A stretch of 64,000 nucleotides of DNA from Mugil cephalus (GCF_022458985.1 NC_061786.1:19040974-19104973), one strand, 5' to 3'. Shown: positions 37,002 through 56,938, counted from the stretch's first letter. Numbers and translations: made by a program. Notes: generated by a model from the sequence alone, not told the origin.

Positions 37002-40000
37002 ATGAACGGATCTCTGCACTCCTCTCCCGGTGTCGTGGACATAAAGCTGAAGCGAGGACCTGCGGGTAAGACGCCAGCGTAGAGCTAGAAAGTGACAGCG
37101 GAGCTAGTTAGTTAGCTACGTGGCTACCTGCAACAAAAAAAAAAAGAAAAGAAGAAGAAGAAAGAAAAATCAACGCGTTCAGGCCTCAAAGCTTAATTTA
37201 TTCATAACAACGAGATAATCTCATCCTGTTATGTCTCGTTTGCCGCTACAAGCAGATCCACGTGATCGTGGGAGCTGAATATCGCCGTGTCAAGTTACTT
37301 TAATGAATTAAAACTGTGATTTGTGCACTTTTGACCCGCTCAACCTGCGGGGTTCTCGTTTAAATCCGGTTTATTTAGCTACAGGAGAAGCCAGTGAGCT
37401 GTGCGCACCTTGTTATATAACATTCAGTGGTGAAGTGGGGAGTTGGAAGGATTCCTCCTGTACTTTGATCCACTGAGATCAATGTCAGGAGTGGATCAGT
37501 CCTGGTTAGTTAACTGATTGGACTATTGACTTTCACTCATACCTGTGTCTGCTCCTTCCATTTTTTAAATTTATCTTCTTTTTTTATTTCTTCCTTTCAA
37601 GGCTTGGGGTTCAACATAGTCGGCGGCGTGGACCAGCAGTTTGTTGTGAATGACAACGGCATTTATGTGTCCAAAATAAAAGAAGATGGAGCAGCAGCGT
37701 TGGACGGACGACTCCAGGAGGGGGACAAGATCCTGGCGGTAATAGAAGTTTTAGGTGTACACACCGACGTACTGCCACAACATTAAAACCACCTTCCTAA
37801 TGTTGCCTTGTGCCACCAAAACAGCTGTGGGTCATCTGAGAATGGACGTGGGTCATCTGAGGGTGTCCTGTGGTGTTTGGAAACACAATGAGGTTCGTGG
37901 GGGGGCCTTTGGGTCCTATGGGTTGAGGGGAGGTTCCTCTGTGGATCATCCCACTAATACTTGATCAGTTTGGGATCTAGTGAATTTGGAGGCCAGGTCA
38001 ACACTTTATGACGTTTGTGTGTGTCTGTATCAGGCTGCGTCCTATTGTCTGCATGTGTCATTGCTATGGGGTGGAGGTGTGTGTGTGGGGGGAAGGGGGG
38101 CTGGTCTGGTTTTGGTTGGTGGTACACGTCTAAGTAACATCCACAGGTCCAGGTCCAAAAGTTTCCCACCAGAACTATGAATTGTCACAAGATGGTTTAA
38201 ATGGTATTTGCTTCTCCTGTCAGTGGTTTTAATGTTGTGGCTGATCAGTGTGTATATGTTGTGTGCATCATCTTCATCACAATGAGACTTGTTATTATTT
38301 GCTTCATCGTCTGTTTAGACCTAAACCTGTCGACTGTTTTCATCATCAGTTCATTTTCTAAGTAATTGTTAAAGCAGAAGTTGCGTCTTTTCCCTTGTTG
38401 CAGATTCTCAGTCTCCTATATTTTTGTTGTTATTATTTTTATTATTTGCAGGTAGAGTTGCATCTCGTAAACGATTATATGACGTCATCTCGGGGTCTTT
38501 TCTGTTCTGATCTATGTGCCTGCTCCGTTGAAGCCTTTAATCAGCTGATTTGTTTCTTGCCGTTGGGTCTCAGATAAACGGCGTCGTGCTGGAGGACCTG
38601 ACACACCGAGCCGTGGTGGAGCTGTTCAGGACGGCGGGGGAGGACGTGGAGCTCCGCCTTCTGAAGAAGGTAAGATACTTTTAAAAAAAGCAGAATTATC
38701 AAGATAAACCTGCAGGTTGTTGTCAAGGTACGGGATGAACTGTACACAAACGAAAGTTGAAATAAAAGATAAAAACCCGTCTGGCAGGATGTTTCTTCTC
38801 CTGAAATCACCGCCGATGGTGGAAATATGAAACAGAACTGAATAAATATTTGTTTTCATGTGACTTTAAATCAGAGAAATTCAGACTCAGTTTCACTTCT
38901 GAGTAGGGAAGTAACGATACACTCCACTCACGATTCGATTTCCAATAAGTTAACAATATATTTTTTTAAAAACAGAATGAGCTTGCAGATGAATTATGAC
39001 TGAAAAAGATTCCTTTAATTATTTCTCAGACCAAAAAAACAAAACAAAACACATTTCTGAGGTAGGATGTAACTTCAAAACACAAACTATGCAATGAATG
39101 TATATTTAAATATATATTTAAATATGTAAAAACCACTGAGCAATACAACACACATGTCCTCTTCTTACAAGTAAAAAAAACAATTTATCTTAATAACCAA
39201 AAAATAAATTAAAAACAAATCCCATATCAAAATAAGTAAATGAATAATTCAAATAAAGAAAAAAATCTCTTCAAATAAACAAACTAAGTCTTGCTTTTGT
39301 TCCTAGTTTGAGATTTACATGTTTCTTGTTTTTGTGAAGGAGGATCAGCAGATCTCCTCCAATCTCTCTCCCATCTGTATACTTGACAGTGACGTACGAC
39401 GCTACGTCATCAAGTGAACTCAGGACTCGATGACGCCCTCTGCTGTTTGAAAAGGGCATCGCGATTCATTTTCATTTGAATCCTCACACATTTATACTGA
39501 TTTATTTTTATTTTTTTTTGCGTCTGAGCAACAATGTGAACAAGGTGTTGCTTTTTAAAAATTTAAAACGACGCCATAAACTGAGCATTTCTAACTGCAG
39601 GTCTGTCCTGTTACCCTGGGGTATTTTTTTTTTAGGTATTTTAGGGCTAATGTTGACACTAAATGTGTATGACTTTTATATTTATGGGGATCAAATGTGA
39701 AAAACCACCTCTGTCTTTCAACCTTAAAGGCTGATTAGTAACAATGTGTCGTCTCTTCTAATCTGATCTAATTTACGCCACTCGTTGCGTCTGCTGCACC
39801 AGAAATGCTGAAAATGAACCGGTTTCCCAAGCTCAGAGTCAGAGGGAAGTTTTGCCTGATTGTTTCAGACAAAGACTCTCTCCAGAGCAGATGTTAGTTT
39901 CTAGCATGGCAGTGCATTTACAAGTTATAAACCGTTTTTTTTTGGGGCTCATATGAACCTTCAAAACTAAACCGTGTCGACTTCATTAACATCTTTCTCT

Positions 40001-41448
40001 AACTGGGTGTGAGGAACCTTTAGCAGATGAATAATACGGCTGCATTTACAATTACAATCAGGACAAGTCATTAAAGTTAAATCATACCCAGCTCTGTCTT
40101 CACTAATTAATAATAAACAGGTTTCCTAATTCCCAGTGACAGCATGGGGGGGGTTCCTAGCCCTCGTTAGCATAATCAGAGGTTATAGGTGATAAATGAA
40201 TTTATCTATTAATGCGTGAAGTACAGAATAGGCTCCTCGTTTCTAGGTATCAGGCTAAAATATGGTTGATTTGATTTACTTGACAATTTCATTTAAAATA
40301 ACACCAGTTCTGTCAGAGCACAAAGCGCAAAGAGAAGAAGAGGGAGAAAAAAAAGACAGAAAAGGTCAGGACAGCACAATTAATCAAAGACAGTCATACA
40401 ATTACACTCGACAAGTTTTTATCTGTATTAACAATCAAGAAATGAATAAAAAAAATAGATTTATAAAAAGCAAAACCTCTTTAAGTGCCAACTTGAAACC
40501 TGTCAAGCTGCAAATGATTTTAAGATTTCCCATCAATCTACTCCATAAAGTTACTCTCTTATTTTACTCTTAAACCTGGGACGAACAAAACGTTGTGTGT
40601 TGTTGTGATTATGTTTCAATGTAAATGTTTAACAGGAGAAGTTAAAACTAAGGATTAATTTACTACTAAACACAATAATCAGCCCTTAAACTTTTAAAAA
40701 GTTCACATAAGGAGACAGTGGCTTAAATAAGATCCTCCTTTTACACATACACAGTAATGGTCAGGATACACAGTACATTATATATACACACCGATCAGCC
40801 ACAACATTATGACCACTGACAGGAGAAGTGGATAATAATGACCATGTTGGGAGCTCTGCTGGGAAACGTTTGGACCCGGTATTTATTCACGTGGATGTTA
40901 CTTAGACATGTAGCCCCCACCTAGACCAGACCAGACCCCCCACCCCATAGCAATGACACTCCTTGATGGCAGCAGTATGCAGTCTGACATAGACACACGC
41001 AAAAAACAAGGGTGTTGACCCGACCTCCAAATCCATCGGATCCCAAACTGGTCAAGTATCTGTGGGGGAAGGTGGTCATAATGTTACGCCTGATGTGTGT
41101 AAAAGGAACTGGATAAAGATAAACATGAGTAAGTGGACGTGTTACATAAACGATGAATCATCGTGAAACCGAAACCCAAAGTATCACTGGCACTAAAACA
41201 CAGATTAGGTGACTTCACTTCATCACGACCTGCTGTTCTATATTTAAAATAAATAAACAACTAAACTCCTCCGGTGTTAAAAACGTTAACATGTGCCGTT
41301 TGTCTTGCAGTTGCCTCGACACATGAACGGACCCTCGGGTTCTCAGCCCGAGCCCTCGTCCGCCGGCTCCCTGTGGGCGGCGCTGGCCTTGTTGGGAGCA
41401 GCCACGGCTCTCGCCTTCATCTACGTCAAGAACAGGAGGCAGTTTTAA
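37002..41448 (+). CDS. synj2bp: Synaptojanin-2-binding protein (OMP25), mitochondrial outer-membrane PDZ protein
   Basis: There are four coding exons: 37002-37065, 37602-37738, 38574-38669, 41311-41448. They total 435 nt, 144 aa; the human protein is 145 aa. A single PDZ domain spans about 13-100, with carboxylate-binding loop GLGFNIVGG (22-30) and the hallmark [20 protein letters not shown] and GDKILAINGV. A C-terminal hydrophobic helix (about 120-138, [17 protein letters not shown]) followed by KNRRQF is a tail anchor for the mitochondrial outer membrane. Known partners are synaptojanin-2, activin receptors and ER tethers. The N-terminus differs from human, starting [20 protein letters not shown], which is common in this family. 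Introns 2 and 3 hold several transposon fragments. Confidence 0.95.
37756..38253 (-). mobile_element. TIR DNA element, copy 1 (synj2bp intron 2)
   Basis: The ends are inverted repeats around cacaacattaaaaccacc (left) and ggttttaatgttgtggctga (right). The inside matches the copies at 40785-41100 and 52428-53152, in reverse orientation. It is about 0.5 kb and non-coding. The family is common in fish genomes; I leave the superfamily open. Confidence 0.75.
38904..39474. mobile_element. Possible hAT-like non-autonomous fragment (synj2bp intron 3)
   Basis: It starts tagggaagtaacgatacact and contains cactcacgattcgatt, the known left-end style of fish hAT-type elements. Near 39455-39474 is a gcatcgcgattcatttt phrase. 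A matching right terminus is not evident, so it is probably truncated. Confidence 0.4.
40785..41100 (+). mobile_element. TIR DNA element, copy 2 (synj2bp intron 3)
   Basis: Left end accgatcagccacaacatta and right end gtcataatgttacgcctgat are inverted repeats with some mismatches. It shares the internal phrase ggatgttacttagacatgta with copy 3 and its like with copy 1. About 316 bp, the shortest copy here, with no coding capacity. Confidence 0.75.
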
Positions 41449-42906
41449 GAAAACGGGGCCGACGGCGTCTGTACCACATTTACTTTTAAGTTCACGAAAA
41501 CTTTCGCTAAACGCCGAAGAAGTGAAAAAACGGATGGAACAAAGTCTAAACTGTAGACAAGTATTTTGTTGATTAGCAGGTGGTAGTGGTTAATGACCTT
41601 CTGATGGGGACGTGAAGGACGGGAACATTCCTGCTGATTGGGGGGGGGGGAGGGGGCGGAGCTTAGAGGGAAACAAACACACACACATGTTATAAACACA
41701 CACACCTGTTAATGTTTGGGTTGAGTCAGGCTACACTTTTCGTCTACAAACTAAAAGACAGCGTTGTGTTCGGTCTCCCTCTCTGTGCCCCCCCCCCCTC
41801 CCTGACTGAATGGCAGGTCTGTCTGAGGGGGGTGCGTTCAAAACCCAAAATGTGTTGTTTGATTTTCATTTTGCACCGTTGCACAGACTCGTGGGAGGAG
41901 GCTTTTAAACGTGATAAAATGTCTCGCGATGGACTTTCTGAGTGCCTTTTTTTTTCTGTCTTGTTGGGATCTCGTTGCTCCTTAAGAGTCTCAAAATGAA
42001 AATCAAACCACTGCGTCTGTAAAACTCTATTCCAAGAAATCCTTTAAAAAAAAAAAAAAAAAAGAAAAGAAAAAAAAAGACCAAAACCAACTTTCAGACA
42101 CACAAAAAACATCGCAAATCCGCGTTGAGAGAACTGCTCACTAGTTTTTACTAACTTTCGTCGGGGACTATTTTTAGCGGCGGATTAATCCACATCCACG
42201 GCTCTAGTGATTGTTTCTGGCAGCAGCTCGGTCTGTGTGTGTTTGTGTGTGTTTGTGGGATTAAGGCGACGCTGATGTGTTTTTAATAGTTGTTGGACGA
42301 CAGTGGACGAATGAATCAGTTGGTTTTGGTCTTTTTTTTTTTTTTTTTATTTTAAATGGCATTTAACACTAAACCAAACTACACATAGATCATGACCGGA
42401 CTCATTGTTGAAGGGAAGATGCACTCGTTGGAAGCGTCACCAGGTGGTTTAACCTTTAGAGAGTTTGTTATGAAGCGTCACTCAGGGTGAATCGTAGAAT
42501 AAAAGGCATAATTCGTAGTCGCAGCTAAAGACTAAAACATTCCTGATTTTGCGTTGAGGTCCGTCCTCGTACTCGTGACATGAACGTCTGTTCCTTTCCA
42601 TTTTTGCACTAACCACAACCACGGGACCCCTCCAGTAACGGCCGTAGAGCGGGGGCATGAGTGAACTGTGCATGCTGGGTGTTTGTGCTTTGTTTTTTTT
42701 GTTTTTGTTTTTTTGTTTTTTTTTTTTAGTCCACATCTGTCTCGAGAGCGTGCGTCTCTGACTGGTTGTGTTTTCGTCGTCTGTAAATACATTTCATGTC
42801 GCTCTGCTGAGTGGGTTTGTGAATATGTGCAGTTTGCCAGAGAAATAGACCAGATGAACTGAATATAAATTATGCAACAAATAACGTGTTGGACTTCAAG
42901 GAAACT

Positions 42907-42912
42907 ATTAAA
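42907..42912 (+). terminator. synj2bp: Candidate synj2bp polyadenylation signal (ATTAAA)
   Basis: ATTAAA lies about 1.46 kb after the stop and is followed by T-rich sequence. The 3' UTR 41449-42930 has long A, G, C and T runs but no other gene. Confidence 0.45.
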
Positions 42913-43440
42913 TATCACGTTCAACTCACGCGCTTTTCTTTTTCTTCTTCTTCTTTAATTTTTTGGAGGTTTTAAACATTCATGTCTAAATGATTAAAAA
43001 AAGCCAAACTCCACCAGTGGAACAATAATAGTATCTGGATAAAATGGAAATGAACTTGGTGTCAGATTTTCAGCTGATTCGCTAAATTGAGTTTAAGATC
43101 TTGGACACATCCTGAAAACACTACAGCAGGTTAGAAAACAGAGCCTCCTGAAAAGACTTTTCCATCAAAGTTTCTCCTGCAAAAGAACCTGTAATCTGAT
43201 TATCTGGGTTAATATATAGATTTCTGTTTTATGTTAAGAGTTGCATTAGTGATGTGAGTTTTCATATTTACCTTCAATTTCCCATTTAATATGTTGACTT
43301 TTAACTAACTAAACTTTCATTTAATAATGAAACTGTTCCAGTATGACTTTTTGGTCCCATCGACTCGGATGAAACTTTAAATTCACTAAAACCGCAAAAC
43401 TCTCAACTTTATTTTATATAGAATAAGAACATATTAAAGT

Positions 43441-43760
43441 AGGGATGTTCGATTTTGACTTTTTGCCGATATCCGATAGCCGATATTGTCCAAATTCATC
43501 ATTTCCGATATCAACCTATATGGTATACCGATATATGCAGGAGTTTTTTTATTTTTTTACTTTTTTTTCGGACTAATTCCAGAGTAACTTTAGGTCACAT
43601 ATCTCCTGTTGTGGAAGCGCCTTACAGTCTTTACAAATTGCAAATCTGGTATCCACAGGTGAAATGTCAAAAAAGATTCCAGACCACAGACATTTTGTGT
43701 GCCAACGAGTGAGCAGGTCCAAAGAAACGGTGTATTCTATTAATAGGGAGTTACAGATTC
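43441..43760 (-). mobile_element. hAT/BED-finger-like transposon remnant
   Basis: On the plus strand the left part is a run of gccgatatccgatagccgat-type phrases, typical of a fish hAT-like terminus. On the minus strand a short frame reads FFDISPVDTRFAICKDCKAL, which resembles a BED zinc finger start (aromatic residues, then A-I-C-x-x-C). It is a remnant only. Confidence 0.4.
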
Positions 43761-43797
43761 TCACATAGTTAAAAACAAAATAATTTTTTAGACTTAT

Positions 43798-43799
<2 letters not shown>

Positions 43800-43849
<50 letters not shown>

Positions 43850-43850
43850 T
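43800..43850. repeat. TA dinucleotide microsatellite
   Basis: A long near-perfect TA run of about 45-50 bases beside the Tc1-like element; likely polymorphic. Confidence 0.9.
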
Positions 43851-43920
43851 TGCTATCATGGTTTATAATCTCCCTCATGAAACTAGAATAGTTCAGTTGC
43901 TGTTTCTTGAGTTTATTCTT

Positions 43921-44665
43921 AGTCCAGCCTGGCCAAAAAAAAAAAAAAAAAGTCGCCACCTGGATTTAACTTAACAAATAGCCTCCTATTGGATAATTAC
44001 TGCATGGATCATTATCTTTCAGCTGGAAACAAGTTATTTAACCTCAAGTGATGCAACGAGTAGCTTCTCATTTTTTAAACAACCATGGTGAAAGATGTTA
44101 ATCTGTTTTTAAGAAGGGTCAAATCACTGGAATGATGCATCAAGCAGAGAAAACATCTAAGCAGGATCTACTAAAACTGGGTTAAAAACTGTCCAACGCA
44201 TTATTAAAAACTGTAAGGACAGTGGGGAACCATCGTCTTCAAGGAACAAATGTGGTCGAGGAAACAAAAAATCCTGATTGACGGTGAAATCAAATTGAGA
44301 ACTACAATGTGAAGGGAACTGAACAGCTGTGTAGCCTTAAGAAAACCTGAATGACCAGTTTATTCCATCAATGATGGTACAGGTATATTCCAAGATGACA
44401 ATGCCAGAATTCATGGGGGTCAAATTGTGAAATAGGGGTTCAGGGAGCATGAGACATCATTTTCACACATGGATTGGCCTCCACAGAGTCCAGACCTGAA
44501 CCCAGTTGACTTTGAGCAGGTCAGATTCTCAGCATCAGTACAAGATGTTGGTGAAAAATTGATGCAACAGTGGATGGAAATAAATATTGTGCAGAAGCTT
44601 CTTATCGAAATAACCTCACAACGAAAAATAACCTTGATTGTAACTTTTTTTGTCCAGGCGGTGTA
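43921..44665 (+). mobile_element. Internally deleted Tc1/mariner-type transposon
   Basis: The left terminus (gcctggccaaaaaaa) and the right terminus (ttttttgtccaggcggtgta, reverse complement tacaccgcctggacaaaaaa) form inverted repeats next to TA. Near 44385-44420 a segment codes FQDDNA-like sequence. At 44469-44515 an open stretch reads DWPPQSPDLNPVDFEQ, the classic Tc1 block around the last catalytic Asp/Glu region. At 745 bp, against about 1.2-1.6 kb for full-length relatives, most of the transposase is deleted or frameshifted, so it is a dead copy. Confidence 0.85.
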
Positions 44666-45050
44666 AATTTAGATTACATTTTTTTTTTACAGGCATCCTA
44701 TGCGGTCAGAGCGGATGTTGTGATTTCCGTTTCAAAATAAAGGCATAGAGTTGTGCGATAACGTAATCACAAAAATAAATAAAGTACATAACCTGTTGTA
44801 TCACACTAGTTTGTTTTTATTATTAAAAGTATAGCACCCGTTTTAGTTTAAATATATTTATAATTAAAGCTTTAACCCCCAAAATTAAAAGAATTTTGAG
44901 TTTTGTTGCTCGTGTTTGCTTAATTGGACATCAGTACATTTAAATTGGGGTGATAATTAAGTATATTCTCTCATGGAGGTGGATGACAGAAAAAGGTGAA
45001 TAAAGTGGTGTTTTTTCATTGAGACATAATGTGCTGTCCTCCCACCAGCG

Positions 45051-46048
45051 GCTCCGTCTCTCATCAGCTGTTCGGAGGCAGATATGATGTAATCAACCGG
45101 GGAGGCAGAGCCGGAGAACAACCACCGCGACGCACGGACGTCCTCTCTCCGCTGCTCCGGGACTTTTTCCTGAAACCCATTTAAAAGCTTCTAATCGAGC
45201 GGTTTTTAGGTAGAGGGGGGAGAGAGAGCAGATCCGGGTTATTGTTGGAAGTCATGTCGGGGAGGTTTGAGCTGACAGTCCTCCCCTCCCGACGAAGAGG
45301 ATGCTGGATGCAGAGAAGAAGAAACAGAAACAGCAGCAGCAGCAGCAGCAGCAGGGTTTGGATTTTGCTCCTGAACTTGTCTCCTTCTCTCCATCACCAG
45401 CTGTAATTAACTAACCACCATGGAGCCCGGGAGTCCTGCTCCATCATCCTCCGCGTGAATAATAAAAAAAAAAAAAAATGGCCCGCACTCCGCCTCCATC
45501 GTCGACATCGCTCCGCTCCTCGTCGCCTTTTCGCCCGTGATGACACGAGGACGCCCGCTTCAGACCTCGAGCGCACGTAGGCCCCTTCATCACACCACCA
45601 GCCCAGGATCTGCGGTCGCCGCTATTACGCAAACACGCCTCCTCCTGCCAGCTTTGATTTCCCCCCTTTACAACAGGTCGGAGCCGGGAGATGGGCCGCG
45701 TCCCCTGCCGCCGCTGCTTCTGCTGCTGCTTTGCCCTGCCCGGATCTGAGTTTCATTCACTCCTGACCCCGCTTCCCACCATGGCCATTTGAAATCGACC
45801 TAACCCTCAGCTGCCAGGTCTCTCTGGACATTGTTCCTGGCTTTACGCGCGGAGCTTGTGCCCATGTTGTCGTTGTTGCCCTGCAGGGGGATGAGCAGCA
45901 GCCACTGTCCCTCCAGCACAAGTCTGCCCTCTCCTGCTGTCCACCCGGTGGCCCTGTGACTTCTCGGGAGTGTGGAGGTGCTGACTATCTTAAAAAAAAC
46001 AAAACAAAAAAAAAGCAAAGTGGAGCTTCTCCAGCTCAGGTTTGAACC
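45051..46048 (+). promoter_or_regulatory. desi2: desi2 promoter and 5' UTR region with upstream ORFs
   Basis: A GC-rich island precedes the desi2 ATG. It contains a CAG run (45331-45354) and several upstream ATGs. One frame, 45254-45406, would code 50 aa with a serine run from the CAG repeat; another, 45537-45749, 70 aa. The exact transcription start is not visible, so how much of this is transcribed is unknown. Confidence 0.45.
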
Positions 46049-53457
<7,409 letters not shown>

Positions 53458-54554
53458 GGAGGCGCCCGCACCCCCCCCCCAACAAGCACCACCACCACCA
53501 CAACCACAAACGCTGACCTCCGAACCTGCCTGCCACCGCTGCGCGTGGCATTTGTCGGCTTGAACAACCACCTGACCTCATACTGTTTGTCCTCTGAGTA
53601 AAGAGGCAGGGAGAACTGGGAGCTGCAGCCCACGGAGACCCTGCTCGTCCTCCGAGCAGACGACGGCATGGCGGAGGCACACTTTGACCTGAGCGCCGGA
53701 GCGCGGCTCAGACTTCAACAGAAACCACTTGTAGATCTGAAAATTTGTTATTTTTAGTCTTTTCCACAAACTTTTAAACCTTTGTCAGCCTTGTTCCCTG
53801 CCTTCAGAGCTGCTTTTGTAGACTAACTAGGTAGGTAGACACCAGGAAAACCGCAAATCTGCTCAACTTCAACAAGTTCTCGTGAAATAACCTCTATGTG
53901 GCCTTCAGTTGATATTGTTGACTCAGTTTGTGTGGAGCTTTTTATTTGGCCATTTTTAGAGGGCGAGCAGGTTGGAAAGGATCCGATTGTTCCTTGAGTT
54001 CAGGCTGAACAGGTGAAAATACTGCATGTTGGAGGAATTAGACCAAGCTAATCTGAGACACTTCTGATCATCTAGTACTTCTTCTCCTTTGGTTCATCTA
54101 GCTGCCTGTGTAACGAGTTCATAGACGGTTGGAAAACAATCAGGGACAAACACTGTCGTGGTTCGTGCAGCCCGGTCACTATGAACATCTCAGCGACACA
54201 GACACAGGAAATCCAGCTGCTGCTGCTCTGACAAATATTGACTTTGTGACGCAGTGCACTTTTTGTCTACGGTTTTATATCCGACTGGTCTTTATATTAA
54301 AATGGTGCGATAACTTCCATAAACCAACTGAGACAGAGCTGCTACGAGGTAGACAAGACACATCTCAACTTTAAAACTGCAGAGGTCGTTAAAGAAACAG
54401 TTTTGGGAAAATGCACTTTTTCTTTCTGAGAGTTAAGCAAACGTCTCGATAATGTGAAGCTACAGAAACCGGTTTTCTGAGCTTATTCGCATTCAGAGCT
54501 CGTAACTTAGCAACAGTATATCTTGTTTGTTTATTATGCACCAAAAAAAAGGTG

Positions 54555-54750
54555 TACAAATCTTGCTGTTAAAGCACACCTGGTTGAACTGGGGCTACAG
54601 TTCTTAATGCAGCGGTGCACGTTCGACTCCAGCCTGGGCCATTTCTGCATGTCGTCCCCGCTCTTTGTCACCTGTAACTTCCGGTATCTCTTTTCCGATC
54701 AGTCTAATAAAGACGCAAAAGACGAAAAGAATAACCTTTTTCTGCATTTT
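54555..54750 (+). mobile_element. tRNA-derived SINE-like element in the desi2 3' UTR
   Basis: A pol III B-box-like GTTCGACTCC (54621-54630) is followed by a tail typical of fish tRNA-type SINEs (gggccatttctgcatgtcgt ... aataaagacgcaaaag). It lies downstream of the desi2 stop and upstream of its poly(A) signal, so it is probably part of the mature 3' UTR. Confidence 0.55.
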
Positions 54751-56002
54751 GTGAGAGATTTTTTTTTTTAAAAAAAGCCCTCCCGAAAATTGCTCACAAA
54801 ATTTGCAGTTCCGTCGATGTCCACTAGACGCTGGCTCTAAAAGTGAGTCAATCCCCAATAGAAATCCATATTAAATGTACGTTATGTTAAACATTTACAT
54901 TTAAAGCCTGGTGCAATTGATTATTTTGATTTCTCTTGGTAATCTCTCCAACAAACTGTCTTGACAACAATATAAACAATATATTTATATATAATTAGGC
55001 TTAAAGTTGTGCATAGTTTAGCTTGGTTCACGCTCTGGCTTTTCGGCCATCTTTGGAAAAAAAAACAGTAGTGAGGCGGAGCCTGACTCTACCAAGATGG
55101 CGACGACCGTAGACGCCACGCTGAGCTTCAAAACGTATTTATATACAGTCAGTGATTTGCGACCAACCGTAAATTAAAAGACACTCAAACCCCCCAAATA
55201 GTGATTTCTTACATTTGGACAGATCAGTACTAGTCCTCTTTTCTCCCTGTTTCCAGTCTTTATGCTAAGCTAAGCTAATCAGTTGCATATAAAGGCATCT
55301 AACAGACATGAGAATCTCTCACCAAGAACACAAATAAGAATATTTCTCAAAATACGAAGCTGTCTCATGAAGGCAGTGTTTCTGTGTTTGATTTATCTAA
55401 AGCATTTTGACAACAGAGAACAAACTTTTTTGAGTAACGACTCATTGGATGGAAAGATCGGATTGTCACAAAGGGAATAAATGATGTCATGCTGGTAAAC
55501 AACCACATTAAGAAGGATTTTACACTGAATATTATGATTATGATAAGGGAGATGGGCTCTTTATTGTGAAGTGAACTGGGCCTCTTGTGTTTTTAATCTT
55601 CCCTCCTGCTGCAGTGTGTTGATGGACCTTTCTCAGGACGGAAATCACATAACTCCAAGTAGTGACAGTAACCTCATTCCTGCTGAGCACCTTCGGACCT
55701 GAGTGGGAATGAAGTGCAAATGAATCATTTGAATTCTACTTCATGTTCTCAGATAAGCTATATCCTTATTTATTATTTTTGACATGGTTTTACTTTTCAC
55801 CAAGTGTTCAGTTTTTTTTGGTATGATTTGAGTCGACGGAGGGCTGTACAGTGATCAGTATTACATGCTCAAAGGCACTTTCTATCCAGAACAGACCAGA
55901 AAGGTATTTTTTCTTTTCTTTTTTCTATTGTACTGTGTCTACCTAACCCCTGCATTTCCTTTTCCTAACCCAAAACAATGTCAAGAATGATGATAGTACT
56001 TG

Positions 56003-56008
56003 AATAAA
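56003..56008 (+). terminator. desi2: Candidate desi2 polyadenylation signal
   Basis: AATAAA lies about 2.55 kb after the stop codon. No other gene is seen between stop and signal, so a long 3' UTR is the simplest reading. Confidence 0.45.
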
Positions 56009-56700
56009 GAGATGGAATATAAGCGGATGTTTGGCCTCTTCACTTCTAGACTAAAATGTGTATATTTATTTTTAAGGAAAATGTACACAAAATATGTAAA
56101 GGTCCTGACCGATAAATACATGTTATTGGCAAATTATTGAGAAGAAAGTGTGGAAGAGAAATACAAATTTATTGATTTGAAATAAGTTCATCATTAAACT
56201 GCAAAATATCGCATTTTGTTACCTAAAAGATTAATTAATAGTTAATTTACTACAATGTTAAACAGATAAAGGAATAAATCATGTGGAAAAGGCTAAAAAG
56301 CTACAGTAGTAAACGCCTTATCTAAAGAAACAACTTTTCTTTTTATTGAAATATTTCAGTTTTCTAGCAAATAATATTGTAAATAATCCGTTATTTAGAG
56401 ATAGACTATTGAAAGAACGGGAATTTAATATGGCGTCCCTATGGGTGGAACCCAAGTTGGGTTGCCAGTTCCGCATCATATGCCCCTTTACAATAATTCA
56501 ATGACAATCGTATATATAATTTCAATCATACGATAAACGAAGAAAATATACTATATTTTAATTTATATATACTATTACAGTCACTTTTGATAACTTTTAA
56601 CGAGCAACAATCCCTTTAAATCCCTCAGTTCATCGTTATGTTATTTACTTTTACCTGGCAACCGTAAAGCAACGTTTCCGGTGCCCTCTCGACTCGACGC
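56009..56700. other. Spacer desi2 - srsf5
   Basis: AT-rich DNA with no supported gene. The srsf5 promoter is at the right end, where GC content rises. Confidence 0.5.
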
Positions 56701-56795
56701 CATTTTAATTCAGTTCGAGGAGGCGACACGGTTAAAAGTTGCAGCAAACCAGCGACATATACAGTAAACCCAGAGCAGCTCGACAAGTAAAACTG
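56701..56795 (+). other. srsf5: Probable noncoding first exon of srsf5
   Basis: A block of higher GC ends AAACTG followed by a GTGAGT donor at 56796. The coding sequence starts after the next good acceptor (TTGTGCAG, 58021). The left limit is approximate. Confidence 0.5.
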
Positions 56796-56913
56796 GTGAG
56801 TTTGTACCAGGGATGGTGTTTTGCGATCTTTTATACCAAGTTTGTGTTTAAAAAAATAGCTTACCGCCACTTTTAAATCTCTCATCGTCGATGTGTGTGT
56901 TAGTGGCTAACGT

Positions 56914-56938
56914 TAGTTAGCTAGCTAGCTAGCTAGCT
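56914..56938. repeat. TAGC tetranucleotide repeat in srsf5 intron 1
   Basis: About six TAGC units in tandem; each unit pairs with itself (AGCT), so the run is palindromic. Confidence 0.8.

Larger units (their letters stand above)
42931..45050. other. Intergenic spacer synj2bp - desi2 with transposon remnants
   Basis: AT-rich DNA holding a hAT/BED-type fragment (about 43441-43760), a TA microsatellite (about 43800-43850) and an internally deleted Tc1-like element (43921-44665). No host gene is supported. The desi2 promoter lies at the right edge. Confidence 0.55.
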
